Below, piece after piece: positions 11,791 through 23,720 of a stretch of 64,000 nucleotides of DNA (positions within the stretch are counted from its first letter, which is position 1; each line of letters opens with the position of its first letter). The translations under genes and the position numbers were made by a program. The notes under the pieces are model-generated. The model did no database searches, was not told the DNA's origin, and was given only the letters and a program-made list of their open reading frames with translations. The stretch is from NCBI GenBank assembly GCA_030762175.1, contig CM060843.1, positions 24,007,501 to 24,071,500 of the forward strand, given 5' to 3'. This DNA comes from Metallyticus violacea (Eukaryota; Arthropoda; Insecta; Mantodea; Metallyticidae).

Positions 11791-13165
11791 TTAATTACAT
11801 GTAGCTTATTTAATTTTTTGAATCACAGCTTTCATTTTTGCATCACAGTATTACTTTCAGACATGTTAATAGGCTGACATTAATTTACAAGTATATGATA
11901 GGTGAGTAAATAGTGGGTCATGGTTATCTTGTCGCATTAGTGTCTCACTTTCGTCAGTTATTAGAAACAAGTGATCCGATATCGCATACGTGATGTAAAT
12001 ATTTGCGACCACAGTCCTGGTGGCATTCAGTGTTGCTAGAGATTTTTTTAATTGAATAATACGTTCGGTTAAAAACAATTCCTCCTAGATGTAAAATGGC
12101 TTAAGTTGTCCCATACTTTCAAATTCTAGCAAACGGTATGAGAAGGGATTTAGAGTCGAAAGTAATTGATATTTTTGTGTACCTTATGCCAAAATAAAAT
12201 TTAGATCCGAAAGAGAAGCTTCTCATATATGAACGAGTGGAGAGATTGGGAAAGCCAACGCTACCAAGTCCAGGCATCAAACCCTCTCATATTCACCTGG
12301 CAATTCTACCCAGAAAATTCGAGAAGGTAGAATATGTGCGCTAGAGGCTTTCAGAAAGTTACTTGGCCACCCCGAAGTGACGTAAATATCACGTCACGCT
12401 TATTTGCTAAGTTGTATTTAGATCAATCGCAAAAGAGACGAGAGTCCATAACATGCCACTAAGGTTTAATGCCTGTTTATATGATGATTTTAACGCTAAT
12501 TTGGCATGTTAAGGATGTATAGAATTTTGGGTTTATAACTGTATGATTTCCTTATTTATAATTTAAAAATTGTCATAATAAAGACAGATAATTAAATCCA
12601 CATTTTTTCCAAAAATAAATAAATAAACGTAAAACAGATATGAAAATAATCTCTACTGTGCTGATGAAGAAGTTAACAATGATCCGTCCATAAATTACAT
12701 TACTAAAGAAGATAGAACTGCAATTTAAAAACGTAACTTACAAAACAAAGAAAATCAGTCATAATGTATAAATTAGTATTCATTTAAAAGAAATGCATTT
12801 TACATACATTGAAAATAAACTAGGTTTTAAGCAATATATATGCTTTTGCAGAAAATTGTGCAAATAAATAAATTTATACAAAAATAGTGTTTCCTGAAAT
12901 ATGTTACAGCATCATATATAATCAATAAAAAGATAAATGTAAATTGCAAGGCCCAATGACATTCTTTTTAGAGTAAGTAATAACGATTTTTAAAGAGCTT
13001 TACATCGACTGTATGAGCGATAAAAAATATATACCGAGGATGGCTTAAAAATTGATAGCGTTGCTACGTGACAGGTAAATCAACACGAACAAATGAAACC
13101 AAGATTATTGTAAGATGTTCTGTAAACAGATGTGACTCACATTACATTATGCTAGCGTTGCTACA
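11791..13165. other. No gene recognised
   Basis: Nothing coding. A perfect GTGACGT...ACGTCAC inverted repeat lies at 12377-12397 (two CRE-like half sites, 7-nt spacer). The last few hundred bases may be the untranslated part of the transposon whose transposase starts near 13170. Confidence 0.45.
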
Positions 13166-13169
13166 ACAA

Positions 13170-14181
13170 AATGGATTCATGATTATCGTTTGAACAGCGG
13201 AAAGCAATTTTGAAGGTGGTATTGGAAAACCCTAAATGTTGAGATTCAAAGGCAATGGAGACGTGTGTACAGAACAGAATCGCCAACGCGATTAACAATT
13301 GCATGCATTCGAGACAAATTTGAGGCTCTGGTACCGTATGCGACGTTCACAAGGGCAGATCTGGGAGCCCTCGCACAGCAACAAGCCCCGCGTACTAGGC
13401 TATGGTTTTGGAACGTTTTGAGCACTCACCGCAGAAATCTACAAAGCAAGGTGCAAGTCGTATTATTAAAACAGCTACATTGAAAATTTTCATCCCCAGA
13501 CTTTTGCATGCATTAAATGAAGATGACTCTGATTGGAGAACGCAGTACTGTGAGTGGTTTCGGAACATGGTGCAAGAGTATGAGGCGTGCTTGGTCCGAT
13601 AAGGCAGAATTTAAGTTGAACGGAACTGAAAACTGGCATAGCTATGTCTATTGGTGTGCAAAAAATTTACATGTTATTTTGGAAAAGGCTGTTAATTTAC
13701 CTGGGATTAATGTTTGGCATGGGTTGTCATCTAGGGGTCTAATTGGACCATTCTTTTTTGAAGGAACAGTAACTGACCACTGTACCTGAACATGATATGC
13801 ACATCCCGCTTACCCGCCATTCATACACTCTATGGAAAAGAGGAATTTTACTTCCAACAAGATGGTGCACCACCACATTACCACCGAGATATACATGCGT
13901 ACCTTGATGACAATCTTCCAAGGCACTGGATAGCACGAAGAGGTCCAATTGAGTTTCCACCGCGTTCTCCGGATCTAAATCCGTTGGACTTCTATCTATG
14001 GGGAACTCTTAAGGATGTTGTACACCGTAGAAAACCAGCTACACTGCCAGCACTTCGGGAAGAAATTGAAACGGTATGTGCTGCAATCGCTGAGGATACT
14101 TTCGCAAACGTTGCTCAATCAGTAGTTCAACATACTCAGAAGTGTATCGACGTCGATGGTGGTGATTTTGAGCAATTGTAA
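13170..14181 (+). pseudogene. Tc1/mariner-superfamily transposase, DD41D-type spacing
   Basis: A nearly full-length arthropod transposase of the type with an N-terminal DUF4817-like helix-turn-helix. Pieces in order: FEQRKAIL near 13190, RTESPTRLTIACIRDKFEA (13265 on), MVLERFEHSPQKSTKQGA (13402 on), [48 protein letters not shown] and the last open frame 13792-14181. That frame has FYFQQDGAPPHYHRDIHAYL and PPRSPDLNPLDFYLWGTLKD. I count 41 residues between the Asp of QDGAPPH and the Asp of NPLDF. At least three frameshifts or stops make it inactive. I could not find matching terminal repeats. Confidence 0.88.
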
Positions 14182-15149
14182 CTATAAAAGTCTAAGATGA
14201 TTAGTGCTTATCATTTTCTGTTTGTGTGAATTCAGTTTTGCGGCGGTATTTGTGTATTTATTTATTTTTATATGTGGTGATTGGGTTTGGATTTGTTGTG
14301 GATAAGGAGGTTATCGAATTTCATAAATGGATTGGTATCTCAGGAGTGATTGGACGAACCTCCATTCAGTAACTCAATATATTAATGTTTCTTCTTCGGC
14401 TGCAAGCCCAATGTATTTAGCTGAATGTTTTTGTGATGCACTATCACAGGGAAAGGATATGATAAACAAACAAAAATATAACACCCGCTGTAATTTGCCA
14501 AACATCAGTGCACCATTCTATTAGTCCGATTGTCCATTAATTTGCTGCAGACAGCGAGGGAACATGAGGCACTAATTACATACAATTTATATGCCTAAAA
14601 TATGAATGTCAATAGTAAAGGAAGAGAATGACTTGGTGCTAACGTTAAATATTGTTCAAGATTACAAAATACAGACTGTTTCTGAAACCTGTGTAAGTAA
14701 ATTATTACCCCTTAATAAATTGCAGCTTTATTCACAAAGCATTCTCACAGGGCTGTATCCTTTCCATTCCATCTCACATATCACCAGTGTTAACCCCTGT
14801 GATGCCTTAGCAGTAAAAGAGGGGGGGGGGCTTAAACGGGCTATACAAATCTATTATTGTGTATTTATGGTGAATATCCATAGAGGTCATTAGTTCTGCC
14901 AATCTTTTTAAATCTTAGTAACCCTGCCAACAGCATCAATTATGATAAGCAGTCATTTTCCTCTTCAATCTCCTTGTAGATCTAAGTTACCCTAATCACT
15001 CTTTAGGTAATATTGTTAACCTTTCTTTAGTCGAATGTGTATTTTAGAAGTAATTATTTTGAATCATCCTAGCACATTCACTGTGCGAAATCAATTGTCT
15101 AGATCGTATAATGCATGTGCAGTAGTAGCTTGTAGCTACTTTGAGGGAG
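14182..15149. other. No gene recognised
   Basis: Open frames at 14327-14524 and 14606-14893 lack any motif, splice context or biased composition. A run of ten G lies at 14821-14830. Nothing else supported. Confidence 0.5.
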
Positions 15150-15500
15150 GCTATATCAACGAATGGTTGTGCATTCGTTTGTTACTCCGTGTTTATGTGT
15201 AAATTGTGAGCTAATTGTTCTTCGTTAGTTATCCATTCATAAATATAGTCTTGAGAACAGGTTTTATTGCAATACATATGTGAAAACGGATTCTTGCGAA
15301 GAAGTGGTAAGTTAGTTTGCAAGAAAATATCCTGGCATTAGTGTTCCTGACAGAGAAAATGTCCCCACCTTATTAAAAAGTTAAGAGATCTCTCATTGAC
15401 AAGATGCGTATTCCGAACCGCCATGTTCTTAATAAATAAAATTCAGGAATTTCCTAGGCAGATGCCAGCAACGCATTTCCCCTGAGGGGCACCATTTTAA
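15150..15500 (+). pseudogene. Decayed N-terminal HTH of a DUF4817-type transposase
   Basis: The forward reading around 15318-15370 gives FARKYPGISVPDRENVPTLL, followed in another frame by SLIDKMRIPNRHVLN. These match the helix-turn-helix entry of the same arthropod transposase group as 30480-30770. Multiple stops are present. The catalytic part is missing. Confidence 0.5.
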
Positions 15501-16059
15501 ACATCTCTTATAACAGAGGTTAGTGCTTATCATCAATTGTAAATGCAGTGTAATGTTATGCTTCAAACTTTACTTGTTTTTTTTTTTTTTTGTTTTTTTT
15601 TTCCAATGGGGGGCTGCTCGTAACTCAAATAACCTCACGGTATACTTGTAGTTACTCTTTTTATGTACATATCGGATACACCAGGCTACATTTAAAAGTC
15701 CACCTGATTATTGATTTAATTGAATTGTTCTCACAGCACTATCTACCAATTACTGGTCATGTGAAATCTGAAGTAATAATCCGTTCATGACAGTAATTCA
15801 TCTTCCTATACTCCTATTTCGCTTTTATTGTTTTTTAACTTAAATGACTCTAATTGGGCTAATGTATAAAATAATCCAACACTTTATTTATTTTTACAAT
15901 TGAGTAATACTACAAGAAAGTTCTAGTGATTTAAGTTGGCACTCCCAAATATCCTTGAGCCAACTCGTCCAGTTTGTCTCTTCTCTTATTGGCTAATGCG
16001 TTTACCCTGTCTGCTTAACTTTGTTACGCTTTTGTTCATCAGGTTTCACTCGTTTTGAA
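15501..16059. other. No gene recognised
   Basis: T-rich tracts near 15580-15602, otherwise nothing identifiable. Confidence 0.5.
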
Positions 16060-16510
16060 GTTAATGTTCGATGATTATCGTATATTCCTGCTTCTTGCTA
16101 TTCTGCACCAATGTGGACCTGCCTGTGCCGCGTAGAAGGCTGCCCACCTCCGTCTTGGTCTGTCTTTGTGTCGTCTGCCTAAGCATGTGTCCATAGTGAT
16201 GTTCCTATACATTCATCTGTCGTCCTGCATCCTCGCTCTGTTTCTGCTTTGTCTGTTGTTGGTGTTGTTTGGGCTAAGGCTTCGTTGAAGATTTTGTTCC
16301 ATGTTGTTATTCCTAATATCTTGCGTTCAATTTTCCTTTGGCTTATATATAGTGCATGAAACTGTCAGTTTGTCCCCGACCACGATATGGCAACCGTATA
16401 GCATTATTGGGCATATTCAGGTCTCTAGTGCTTCTAATTTGAGCTTTCTGCTTATTTTCCTGTTGGAGAGTACAAACTGAAGGGACCAGAAAGCCCTCCA
16501 TGAGATGGAA
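16060..16510 (-). mobile_element. RTE-like LINE 3' fragment, heavily decayed
   Basis: The minus strand, read in shifting frames, gives a stretch resembling the post-RT region of RTE elements: RDLNMPNNAIRLPYRGRGQT, then HYGHMLRQTTQRQTKTEVGS and a basic end. This is the same region as 5015-5519 in the other RTE copy but not the same subfamily. No catalytic motif is left. Confidence 0.5.
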
Positions 16511-16849
16511 TTATGAGTACGCATTTCGCGAAATTGACTCTACTAATTGTATTCTCCCACAGATGGCTCTGCGTAAATAAAGGGATGGCATAATTGAAAC
16601 AAAAGAAAACATTTATGATTTTTTAATAAATTACACATCTATCAGACATGTACATGCGATCGAAATCCTAATAATAATTATTATCTGCCGAATGCAAGCG
16701 TTCCGAAGTATTTAATATTGTTTTGTAATTAGTTTAGAAAGTGTAAAGAGTAGCGTTCCTCATTTGTTAATCTGAAGTATTGCCAACTGAAAAGGCAGCT
16801 GTGAAGTGCAAAGTTTCAACGTCCCGGTATAATATACAAGAGCATGTAG

Positions 16850-16990
16850 ACCGCCACGGGTGGCCGAGGTCGTTGAGGCGCGGACTAGTGAGCGAGAAGT
16901 CTGGTATTCAAATCCCGCCAGGACCGTCCTCCCTGACTAAGGGTTTTCCTAGATTTTCCTCAGTCCTCACTTTAACGCCAAAGGTAAATA
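16850..16990 (+). mobile_element. SINE family A, 3'-truncated copy
   Basis: It starts ACCGCCACGGGTGGCCGAGG, a tRNA-Leu/Ser-like A-box region, with B-box-like GGTATTCAAATCCCGCCAGG, then the family A body CTAAGGGTTTTCCTAGATTT. It stops near 16990 without a poly-A tail. It matches the longer copy at 19834-20121. Confidence 0.85.
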
Positions 16991-19029
16991 TTTCGGAGTG
17001 TTTACATTCGGTAATAATTAATATTAGCGTTTCGATCTGATACACATGCCTATAGCTGTTTAATTTATTAAAAGAGCAATAAATGTTTTTGGTTTGTATT
17101 CAATTGTCATTCCTTTATTGAATGAATGAATATTTATTATTATTACTACACATTAAAATTACAGTTTTAAATATTTCCTTGATGCTTGAGTGCTTGTTAA
17201 TTCATCATTCTATATAACTAATACCCGGTGACCCCAATTGTTTTGTATTCATCCCTTTATTTAATTTGCTATATACGATTATACAATATGAACTAAAAGC
17301 ACAGACCAAAGGTCGTACAGAATTTGAACCAGTAATCAAGCTTCTTTCTAAACGATTAGAGCTATATTTTTTTAACTTTGTTGTTTAGTATTTGTAATGT
17401 TAAAACTATAAGTATGAACTGGCTAGTTTTACATTAACTCCGAGATCTACATTTTATAGCTTTTTTGTTTTCCCTGTGGTTTCCTTAACATCTAAATATA
17501 TGATATAGGGAAGTGATTATGCAAATAATGCCACCTATTAGCAAAATTAGCAAACAGGCGATACAGGAAGGTGATAGGCAGCTAAAGCCAACTGCCACAA
17601 ATGAAGGAAACGAATAATGGTAACACAAAACCTTAACTAAGAGATGTCGCATATACTCAGTATGATCAACACAATAATAAATAACCATTAAAAATACCTA
17701 AATGATGTTTTCTTAAGTTATCCAAATAGAAGTAATAGCCATTATACGTATTCAATATTGTTCGGTGCATTAATATGGACATTCATTATTTTGCAGTCAT
17801 TTATTGTCGTGTTCTCAATCTATTTCTTGAGTCATCTGCCCCTGCGGAAACTATAAACAATGGCCAATAAAGCGGTTCTTCAAACGTGTTAGTACATCTT
17901 TGTTTTTCAACCAAATGCCATAACTGATTTTACGCAATGTATCGTTAAATTGGTTACAAAGCGCACATTATTAGCACGCAAGTTTTTATGATAGTGCCGC
18001 ACACTAAATGAAATGGTTATGTGAATAGTTTTCTCAAACCAAGTTGTTAAATAAATCAAATGTTCAAACAGTGCCGGACTGATTAATACAGCGAACAATC
18101 TCCTTCCCCCCTAATGACTTTCAAGTCATTAAAAGCAGTCCAAATTTACCCTGATAACCCACCAATCCCCCCTACATTGGAATAACTAAAACATATTGAC
18201 GCGGTGTGTACAAATCTTTTGTGTTTCTCATACGTAGAACGTACCAAACGCTTAAACTTCTTATTTTACAATATTTGTGCACGAAGTGTTCATAAGTTTC
18301 TGCCCTGATCATGCTAGAAAAGTTACTGAATAAAACTATAGCTATCGTTTTTCACTTGACCTTACAAACGGAACCATCCTACGCGAAGTGCCGAAAGGCA
18401 GCGGAGAGAGCCGAATTACTCAATCCCGAAAGACAGATCAGCCAGTAACAATGGAAGAACCTAATGTTACTTACATCGATCCCTAGTCCTTCTCTCAATT
18501 TCCTGCTTCCAGTTTTTAAAATCGCCAAAGGATGAGTTCTTCCGATTTTACTTTTATTTCATGTTGATTCTAAATGCTCAAACAAAGAAATTCCGTTGTT
18601 ACTTCATGACAACTTGAACCCTCGCCAGGCTATCTCCCTGACAGCGTTTGAAGTTATATGCATAATTGAAATTCTTGTTGCAAATTTCGAGCGATAAAAG
18701 TAAGATTACTGTCTTTTTAGCAAAAGCGCGAAAACATCCAACATTTCCGGGTGCACTATAGAAACATGCTCTCTTAGACTTTTATTGTAGTAACTCCTCC
18801 CACATCTGTTTTGATTGACTCATTATGAACAAAAAATAATTAACCATGCTGCACACTATCACTTTCTATTCACAACACATTTAATAACTTGGCGTTAACA
18901 AGGGAATGTGTGAATCCCTTATTGAAATCGTAGCCAGTCGGCTTTCTCCGCTAAGGTTCGCCACTTTTACCGTTCGGGACTCCGGCCGCAGGACGGTTCA
19001 GTTTGTAACGTCCAGTCATTTTTCAAGTA
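16991..19029. other. No gene recognised
   Basis: No supported gene. 18361-18960 is comparatively rich in CG dinucleotides (I count 23) but shows no exon with matching splice sites. Confidence 0.5.
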
Positions 19030-19615
19030 ATATCTTTTTATTTCAATACATTTCTAACATCACTGGGTTGACATTTCAATCCCCCCCCAAGTAGTTTGAA
19101 GTTTTTTTTTCTATAAAATGCTGAAAAACAGCATTCTTCAACGTCCTGAATCTCTGTCCTCAAAGTGAGATTTCAGTTTTGAAAACGCGCAATAGTCGCT
19201 GGAGGCAAGGTCTGCACTGCGCGGTGAATGATATAGCTCCGGAAGCCACATGTAACAATAGCCGTATAGAATGTTATGTTGTCGTGCGGCAGACGAACTC
19301 CTCGACCAGCATTCCACATTCTTTTTCTTGATGACAATGCGCAATTAAGGCAATAGCACAGCACTTACCAGTCACCGTTGTGTTCCTTTCTCTAAGGTCT
19401 TCAGAATTCCTCTGCAATTCCAAAATATTGTCGCGATAAGTTCTTCGTGGACTTGTGTATTTGCAAAAGTTGATGAAGTATGCGAAGCACGGAAAGCTCA
19501 AACCTTGCAGGTATTTCATTTGTCTTCATAAGCCTTTCACTCAGAGCCTCCTCTTCGAAAAGAAAGGTTTTTTTTCTCCTTGTGTCAAGCATACACCGGC
19601 CTATCATGACGTGAA
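19030..19615 (-). mobile_element. mariner fragment
   Basis: Minus-strand pieces carry the DDE catalytic region: LPHDNITFYTAIVTCGF (HDNA box), then SADLASSDYCAFSKLKSHFEDRD (from the YSPDLAPSDY box) in a neighbouring frame. It has the same C-tract (19081-19088) after ACATTTCAAT as the better copy at 24961-26242, so it belongs to the same family. Terminal repeats are not preserved. Confidence 0.75.
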
Positions 19616-19621
19616 TCACCT

Positions 19622-19833
19622 TTAAGGCACTCTCTACGGAATGGACTCTTAAGCGATAGATTCGGAGTTCGATTCCCCCTAGGGCTCTCCTGAGATATTT
19701 TGCACTTTTTTCTTAGTTCACATAAAAGACAAATGCCAGGAAGGTAGCCTAAATCTAGGCGTGTGCTTCCTTCCTTAAAAATACATCGTTTCCCAATTTA
19801 TTATTTCATCAGATATATCGCCAAGAGTTCACC
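19622..19833 (+). mobile_element. SINE with family A tail but different tRNA head, 5' part
   Basis: The head has B box GGAGTTCGATTCCCC near 19662-19676 and does not resemble the GGTGGCCGAGG head of family A. The body, CAAATGCCAGGAAGGTAGCC to CTTCCTTCCTTAAAAATACA, is family A. The element is interrupted at 19833 by a younger SINE A and resumes at 20133. Confidence 0.75.
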
Positions 19834-20121
19834 GACCGCCACGGGTGGCCGAGGTCGTTAAGGCGCGGACTCGTGAGGGGGAGGTCTGGGGTTTGAATCC
19901 CGCCAGGACCATCCTCTCTGACCATTTCCAGGTTCTCCTCAGTTCTCATAACTGGCAAATGCCGGGGAGGTACCCTAAACTTAGGACTGGAACGTTTCCT
20001 TCCTTAAAAAATCCTATTACAATGTATCATTTCATTTCATGTATCACCATTGTTCACCGCCTATGGTTCCTCAGTAGTAAACGGGCATTAAACACCATTC
20101 AAAAAAAAAAAAAAAAAAAAA
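19834..20121 (+). mobile_element. SINE family A, full-length, nested in another SINE
   Basis: It has a tRNA-like head GCCACGGGTGGCCGAGGTCG, B box GGTTTGAATCCCGCC, a body with CAAATGCCGGGGAGGTACCC, and a tail CAGTAGTAAACGGGCATTAA ending in poly-A (20101-20123). An 11-bp target duplication, AAGAGTTCACC (19823-19833) and AAGAATTCACC (20122-20132), differs at one base. It sits inside the 3' part of an older SINE. Confidence 0.9.
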
Positions 20122-20132
20122 AAGAATTCACC

Positions 20133-20175
20133 TGCATGGTGCTTCAGTAGTAAACACGGGTGTTACACTCTGATT
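20133..20175 (+). mobile_element. 3' remainder of the interrupted outer SINE
   Basis: TGCATGGTGCTTCAGTAGTA continues the family A tail exactly where the copy at 19622-19833 was interrupted. This confirms the nesting order. Confidence 0.8.
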
Positions 20176-20867
20176 TTAAAGGTTCCCTCTGCCCAAATGA
20201 AATGATTGTGACTACTTTACAGTGAAATATGATAGGAAACTTCCCCACATACAACGTCAAGATGTTGTTTAAAATCACTAGTTGAACGTTTTTCGTTAGT
20301 TAAAATGTGACCACTGCTCTTTATTCAATTTTGAAAATCACTTGTATTATGCAATACGTTTGACTAAAATGAACTTCTGCAAGCAAATGAGTTGCTTGGC
20401 TGGGAAGAAAATATTCATTTATTTACAGTCCTAAAACATTATTAGATAGCATGAACATCACTATAATGGATCATGTCAGTCCGGAAACTTATGAATTGCA
20501 CCTTTTATTTCTTCCACTTTCTCCATAGTGCATAGTCGTTCATTTCCTTGTTTGCTTCTTAACTTGGTATTAGTAAGGATATTTGTTATTAAGAGCTGTT
20601 TTCTGAATGTTTCTGTCATGTGCCAAGTAATAGTCTTAAGGTCGCCATATTTTGCAGAACATTCAGTAGGTAACAAAAATAAAATTTTATTTAAGAAGTT
20701 CAAATATCATAGCCTTCTAGGTGGCTTCCAAAGTAATAAAATATAACATGTCTTTCGGAAACTAAATTTTTTGTTTTATTTCGGGCTCCGCAATTTTCTA
20801 AGAAGGCCTTGTATTGACGAGAAAACGTATTTTGTTACAGTGTCTGCTCTTATTAATGCTTATATGA
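20176..20867. other. No gene recognised
   Basis: Nothing supported. Confidence 0.5.
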
Positions 20868-21720
20868 GTGTTATCAAAAAAGAAAGTTCCAAGACTGGGG
20901 CTATAGCACGAAAACAGTGAATCACGGGGATACGCTAAGTGACCTTCATATGTCACTATCTACCGGTGTCGCTCTATAAACATTGGGAAATGTGCCATAC
21001 AATTCTTTGTTACCATGTGCACGTGCGTATATGAGATTTAATTATAGACGGCAAACTAAAGCCGAGAGTTAACAAATTATGCTTCATACTCGGCAAATTT
21101 GAAACCTTTGAAATGATTCGGCATCTTTGATAAAGAAGCAGTGAGCTGTGCGAGGTTATTTAAGTTGCACTTAAGCTTCCAAAACAATAGAACAGCGCTG
21201 GAAAATGTCAGGGTGATGTCCTTGAGCACTAACCCGAAAATGTGGAAAACATTTAGAAGATATGAGCATAAAGATGGGAGAATTGTTCATTACAATGCTA
21301 ACATCGTTCTGAGATGTCTGAAGAGGATATTTGCATAAAGCGCAAGGTTACACGAGTCAATTGGGTGTTCCAGTAAGCTCACAGGGCGTTACTAACGAAC
21401 AATTTCTCGGTCGCACAGGCAAGATCGTCCCTCCCCATCTGCATTACTCGGCAGACTTCTCCCTTTTCCAGAAGATGAAACAGAGGCTAAAGGTTCGCCG
21501 TTTTAACCCCGTAAACTAGATCCACCCTTAGCGCGCTTACAGGGAACTTGAACAAAATGGAACAGGCGCTGGAAGCTCTGGTATCGCTGCACACGGAAAC
21601 TTGCTTGAACGAAAAGATGGAAACGTTTCATTCGGACATGTACTTTGTTATCTATAGGTTTTGGAACTTTTTGATAGCTTCTTGCAGTGATTGAAGATTT
21701 TTTTTAATTTAATATGAATA
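20868..21720 (+). mobile_element. Internally deleted mariner relic
   Basis: The plus strand carries an N-terminal HTH region (GKFETFEMIRHL, then LEDVR-like ALENVRVMSLSTNPKMWKTF at 21141-21338). It jumps directly to the end of the catalytic domain (QFLGRTGKIVPPHLHYSADF, LFQKMKQRLKVRRF at 21331-21519). The first catalytic Asp and the HDNA box are absent, so the middle of the gene is deleted. Stops interrupt the rest. Confidence 0.65.
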
Positions 21721-22952
21721 AACGGAACTGATGAATTACATAAAAAAGTCTGCAGTATTGTTCACGTTTTCATCTCGGAAGAAGAGAGTACGCTCTCTTT
21801 ATGAGCAAGTGTAGAGTTAACGCACGATATCTGTACCCAGTCGCAGGCGACGGACTGCCGAACATCATATAAATGTAAAGGCAATACCGCGTATTTCAAG
21901 ACAACCTGTGCACAATTTTGCTTCCTCAAATTACCGCGGTTTCGGCTCGAATATATCGATATTTTCTCGATTTGAAGCAGTTCGTTGTTTGCAAAATCTT
22001 ACGCTATCGTTGCAATCCTGAACAATGTTAATACTATTCAGAAGACCGTATTTGTTTTTGTTTTGTATTTTAGTTTTAGTGGTAACATAAAATAAAGCAA
22101 TTAGAAGTTCAAGAGAGCCAACTCTTAGTGAGCTGCGGAATTTTCTGATTTTAGATATGGCACAAATTACAAAGCAGTCATAAATAACAAAAAGAATGGC
22201 GTAGTGAGTTTGAAGGAAAAACAAAAACCTAAGAAAAGATTTCCCGTAGGATTTGAACCACTTACTGTCTATATATTTAAAGGAAAATAACCGTTTCTGT
22301 TACTGAGACATAGCATTTTCCCGCTTCATTCTTAATCGTTTGCAGTCCAGGGATCCTAGATCCACCAATACATTTTAACTCTAAAAACGTACGGTTTGAT
22401 TTTCAGTCGCAATCTTCTGTGGATGTTTGTTCTCTAGTACTGCAAATAGATCCCAGTTATTGTGTTCTACGCTCTTGTGTATTGTTATTGTTATTAAACA
22501 ATAGACAATAGACAAAAAGTGTGTGTTATTATTTAAATGTTTCAAAATGTGTACTGCTTATAACTTTACTGAATCCTTTTACATTCACCCTTACACATAT
22601 ACATAGCAAATTGTGTGTTTCTGTTGTCCTTTCACCTATTTATATTATAAATAATATTTATCGCTTATAATTTTCAAAACAGAGATGTTGATTTGTGAAG
22701 AATATGAAATCTGTGATAGTTTCAATTGTCATATACTGTTGTCATTATCGTGATTTTTGGCGTCATTGTGATATTCCTTGTTTCCTGTTTTTATGAGTTT
22801 TGTTTTGCCTTTCTATTGCTCGTGTTTGGAGATGTAGCAAGTGACTGCTCATTAGCGAGCTATTCAATTAATTCACTCTCTTGATGTATGTGAAAGTGTT
22901 AAGAACACGGAATATCGTTTTATTCCTATAGCAATGTACTGTTTACTTTCAG
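21721..22952. other. Region just upstream of the first visible RhoGEF exon
   Basis: No supported exon. The intron end at 22938-22952 (ACTGTTTACTTTCAG) is a good acceptor. A weak B-box-like GGTTCAAATCC on the minus strand near 22245-22256 hints at an old SINE. Confidence 0.45.
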
Positions 22953-23132
22953 ACTGAACCGTTAAATCGTGAAGAAGCCCGGCGGCAGGCGGTCTATCAA
23001 CTTCTCAACAAGGAGCAACACTACGCCCTCTGTCTCCAGTTTGGACTCTCCAGGTTTCTGTTGCCCCTAGCGGAACGACGCGATCTGCTCAATGCTAACG
23101 AACATTTAACTCTCTTCCAGAACGCTGAGGAG
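22953..23132 (+). CDS. RhoGEF exon 1 (first visible): start of DH domain
   Basis: 60 codons, phase 0 to phase 0. The acceptor is TTTACTTTCAG. I place the donor at GAG|GTCTGT because it keeps phase with exon 2; GTCT|GTAAGC four bases on would break the frame. It encodes REEARRQAVYQLLNKEQHYA and FLLPLAERRDLLNANEHLTL plus FQNAEE. This is the conserved region 1 of DH domains (family pattern: R..v..EL..tE..Y...L, later F.n..ei). It contains no start Met in a plausible context, so the reading must come from upstream exons. Confidence 0.88.
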
Positions 23133-23677
23133 GTCTGTAAGCTCTATTTCTAACATTCTAATGCATTTGAATGACATGAACACTATGCTTAATTCTAGGA
23201 GAACATCGAATGTAAATGTTAAGCAATGGATAAAACAAAATCGAAATTTAAGCTCCAAATCTCAAGTTAGTGGAACTAAAATTGGTTTGTGTCCGATAAT
23301 ATGAAATGAAATAGTATTTTAATATGGTTGAAGGCATTTAAACAGCAATATCTTCTTCAGTGCATTTTAATTTTAAATATTTTGCTATTTAAGTTGTTCA
23401 TAGATATGTGCATATAGTTATATATTTTCAACACGTATATTGTGAGCTACGTTCTAGTAAGAAAATTTTAATATTTCTTTATTCCGAGCACTCTGAGAGT
23501 TTTGTTCTTTGATGTTGCTCTAGTCAAAATTGGTATATACATCCTCTGACCCCCCCCCCCAAAAGAGTCATCTCTTGAATGCAAAATTCTTCTAAGTCCT
23601 ACTCGTTACAACGCGCGGTTCACAAATTAGTTCCCTAATAGTGTTTCCCATTCATAGCAAGAACCGTAGACGTTAAC

Positions 23678-23720
<43 letters not shown>

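Noticed and set aside
14606..14893. 95-codon open frame
   Set aside because: No motif, and the frame crosses a run of ten G; consistent with chance.
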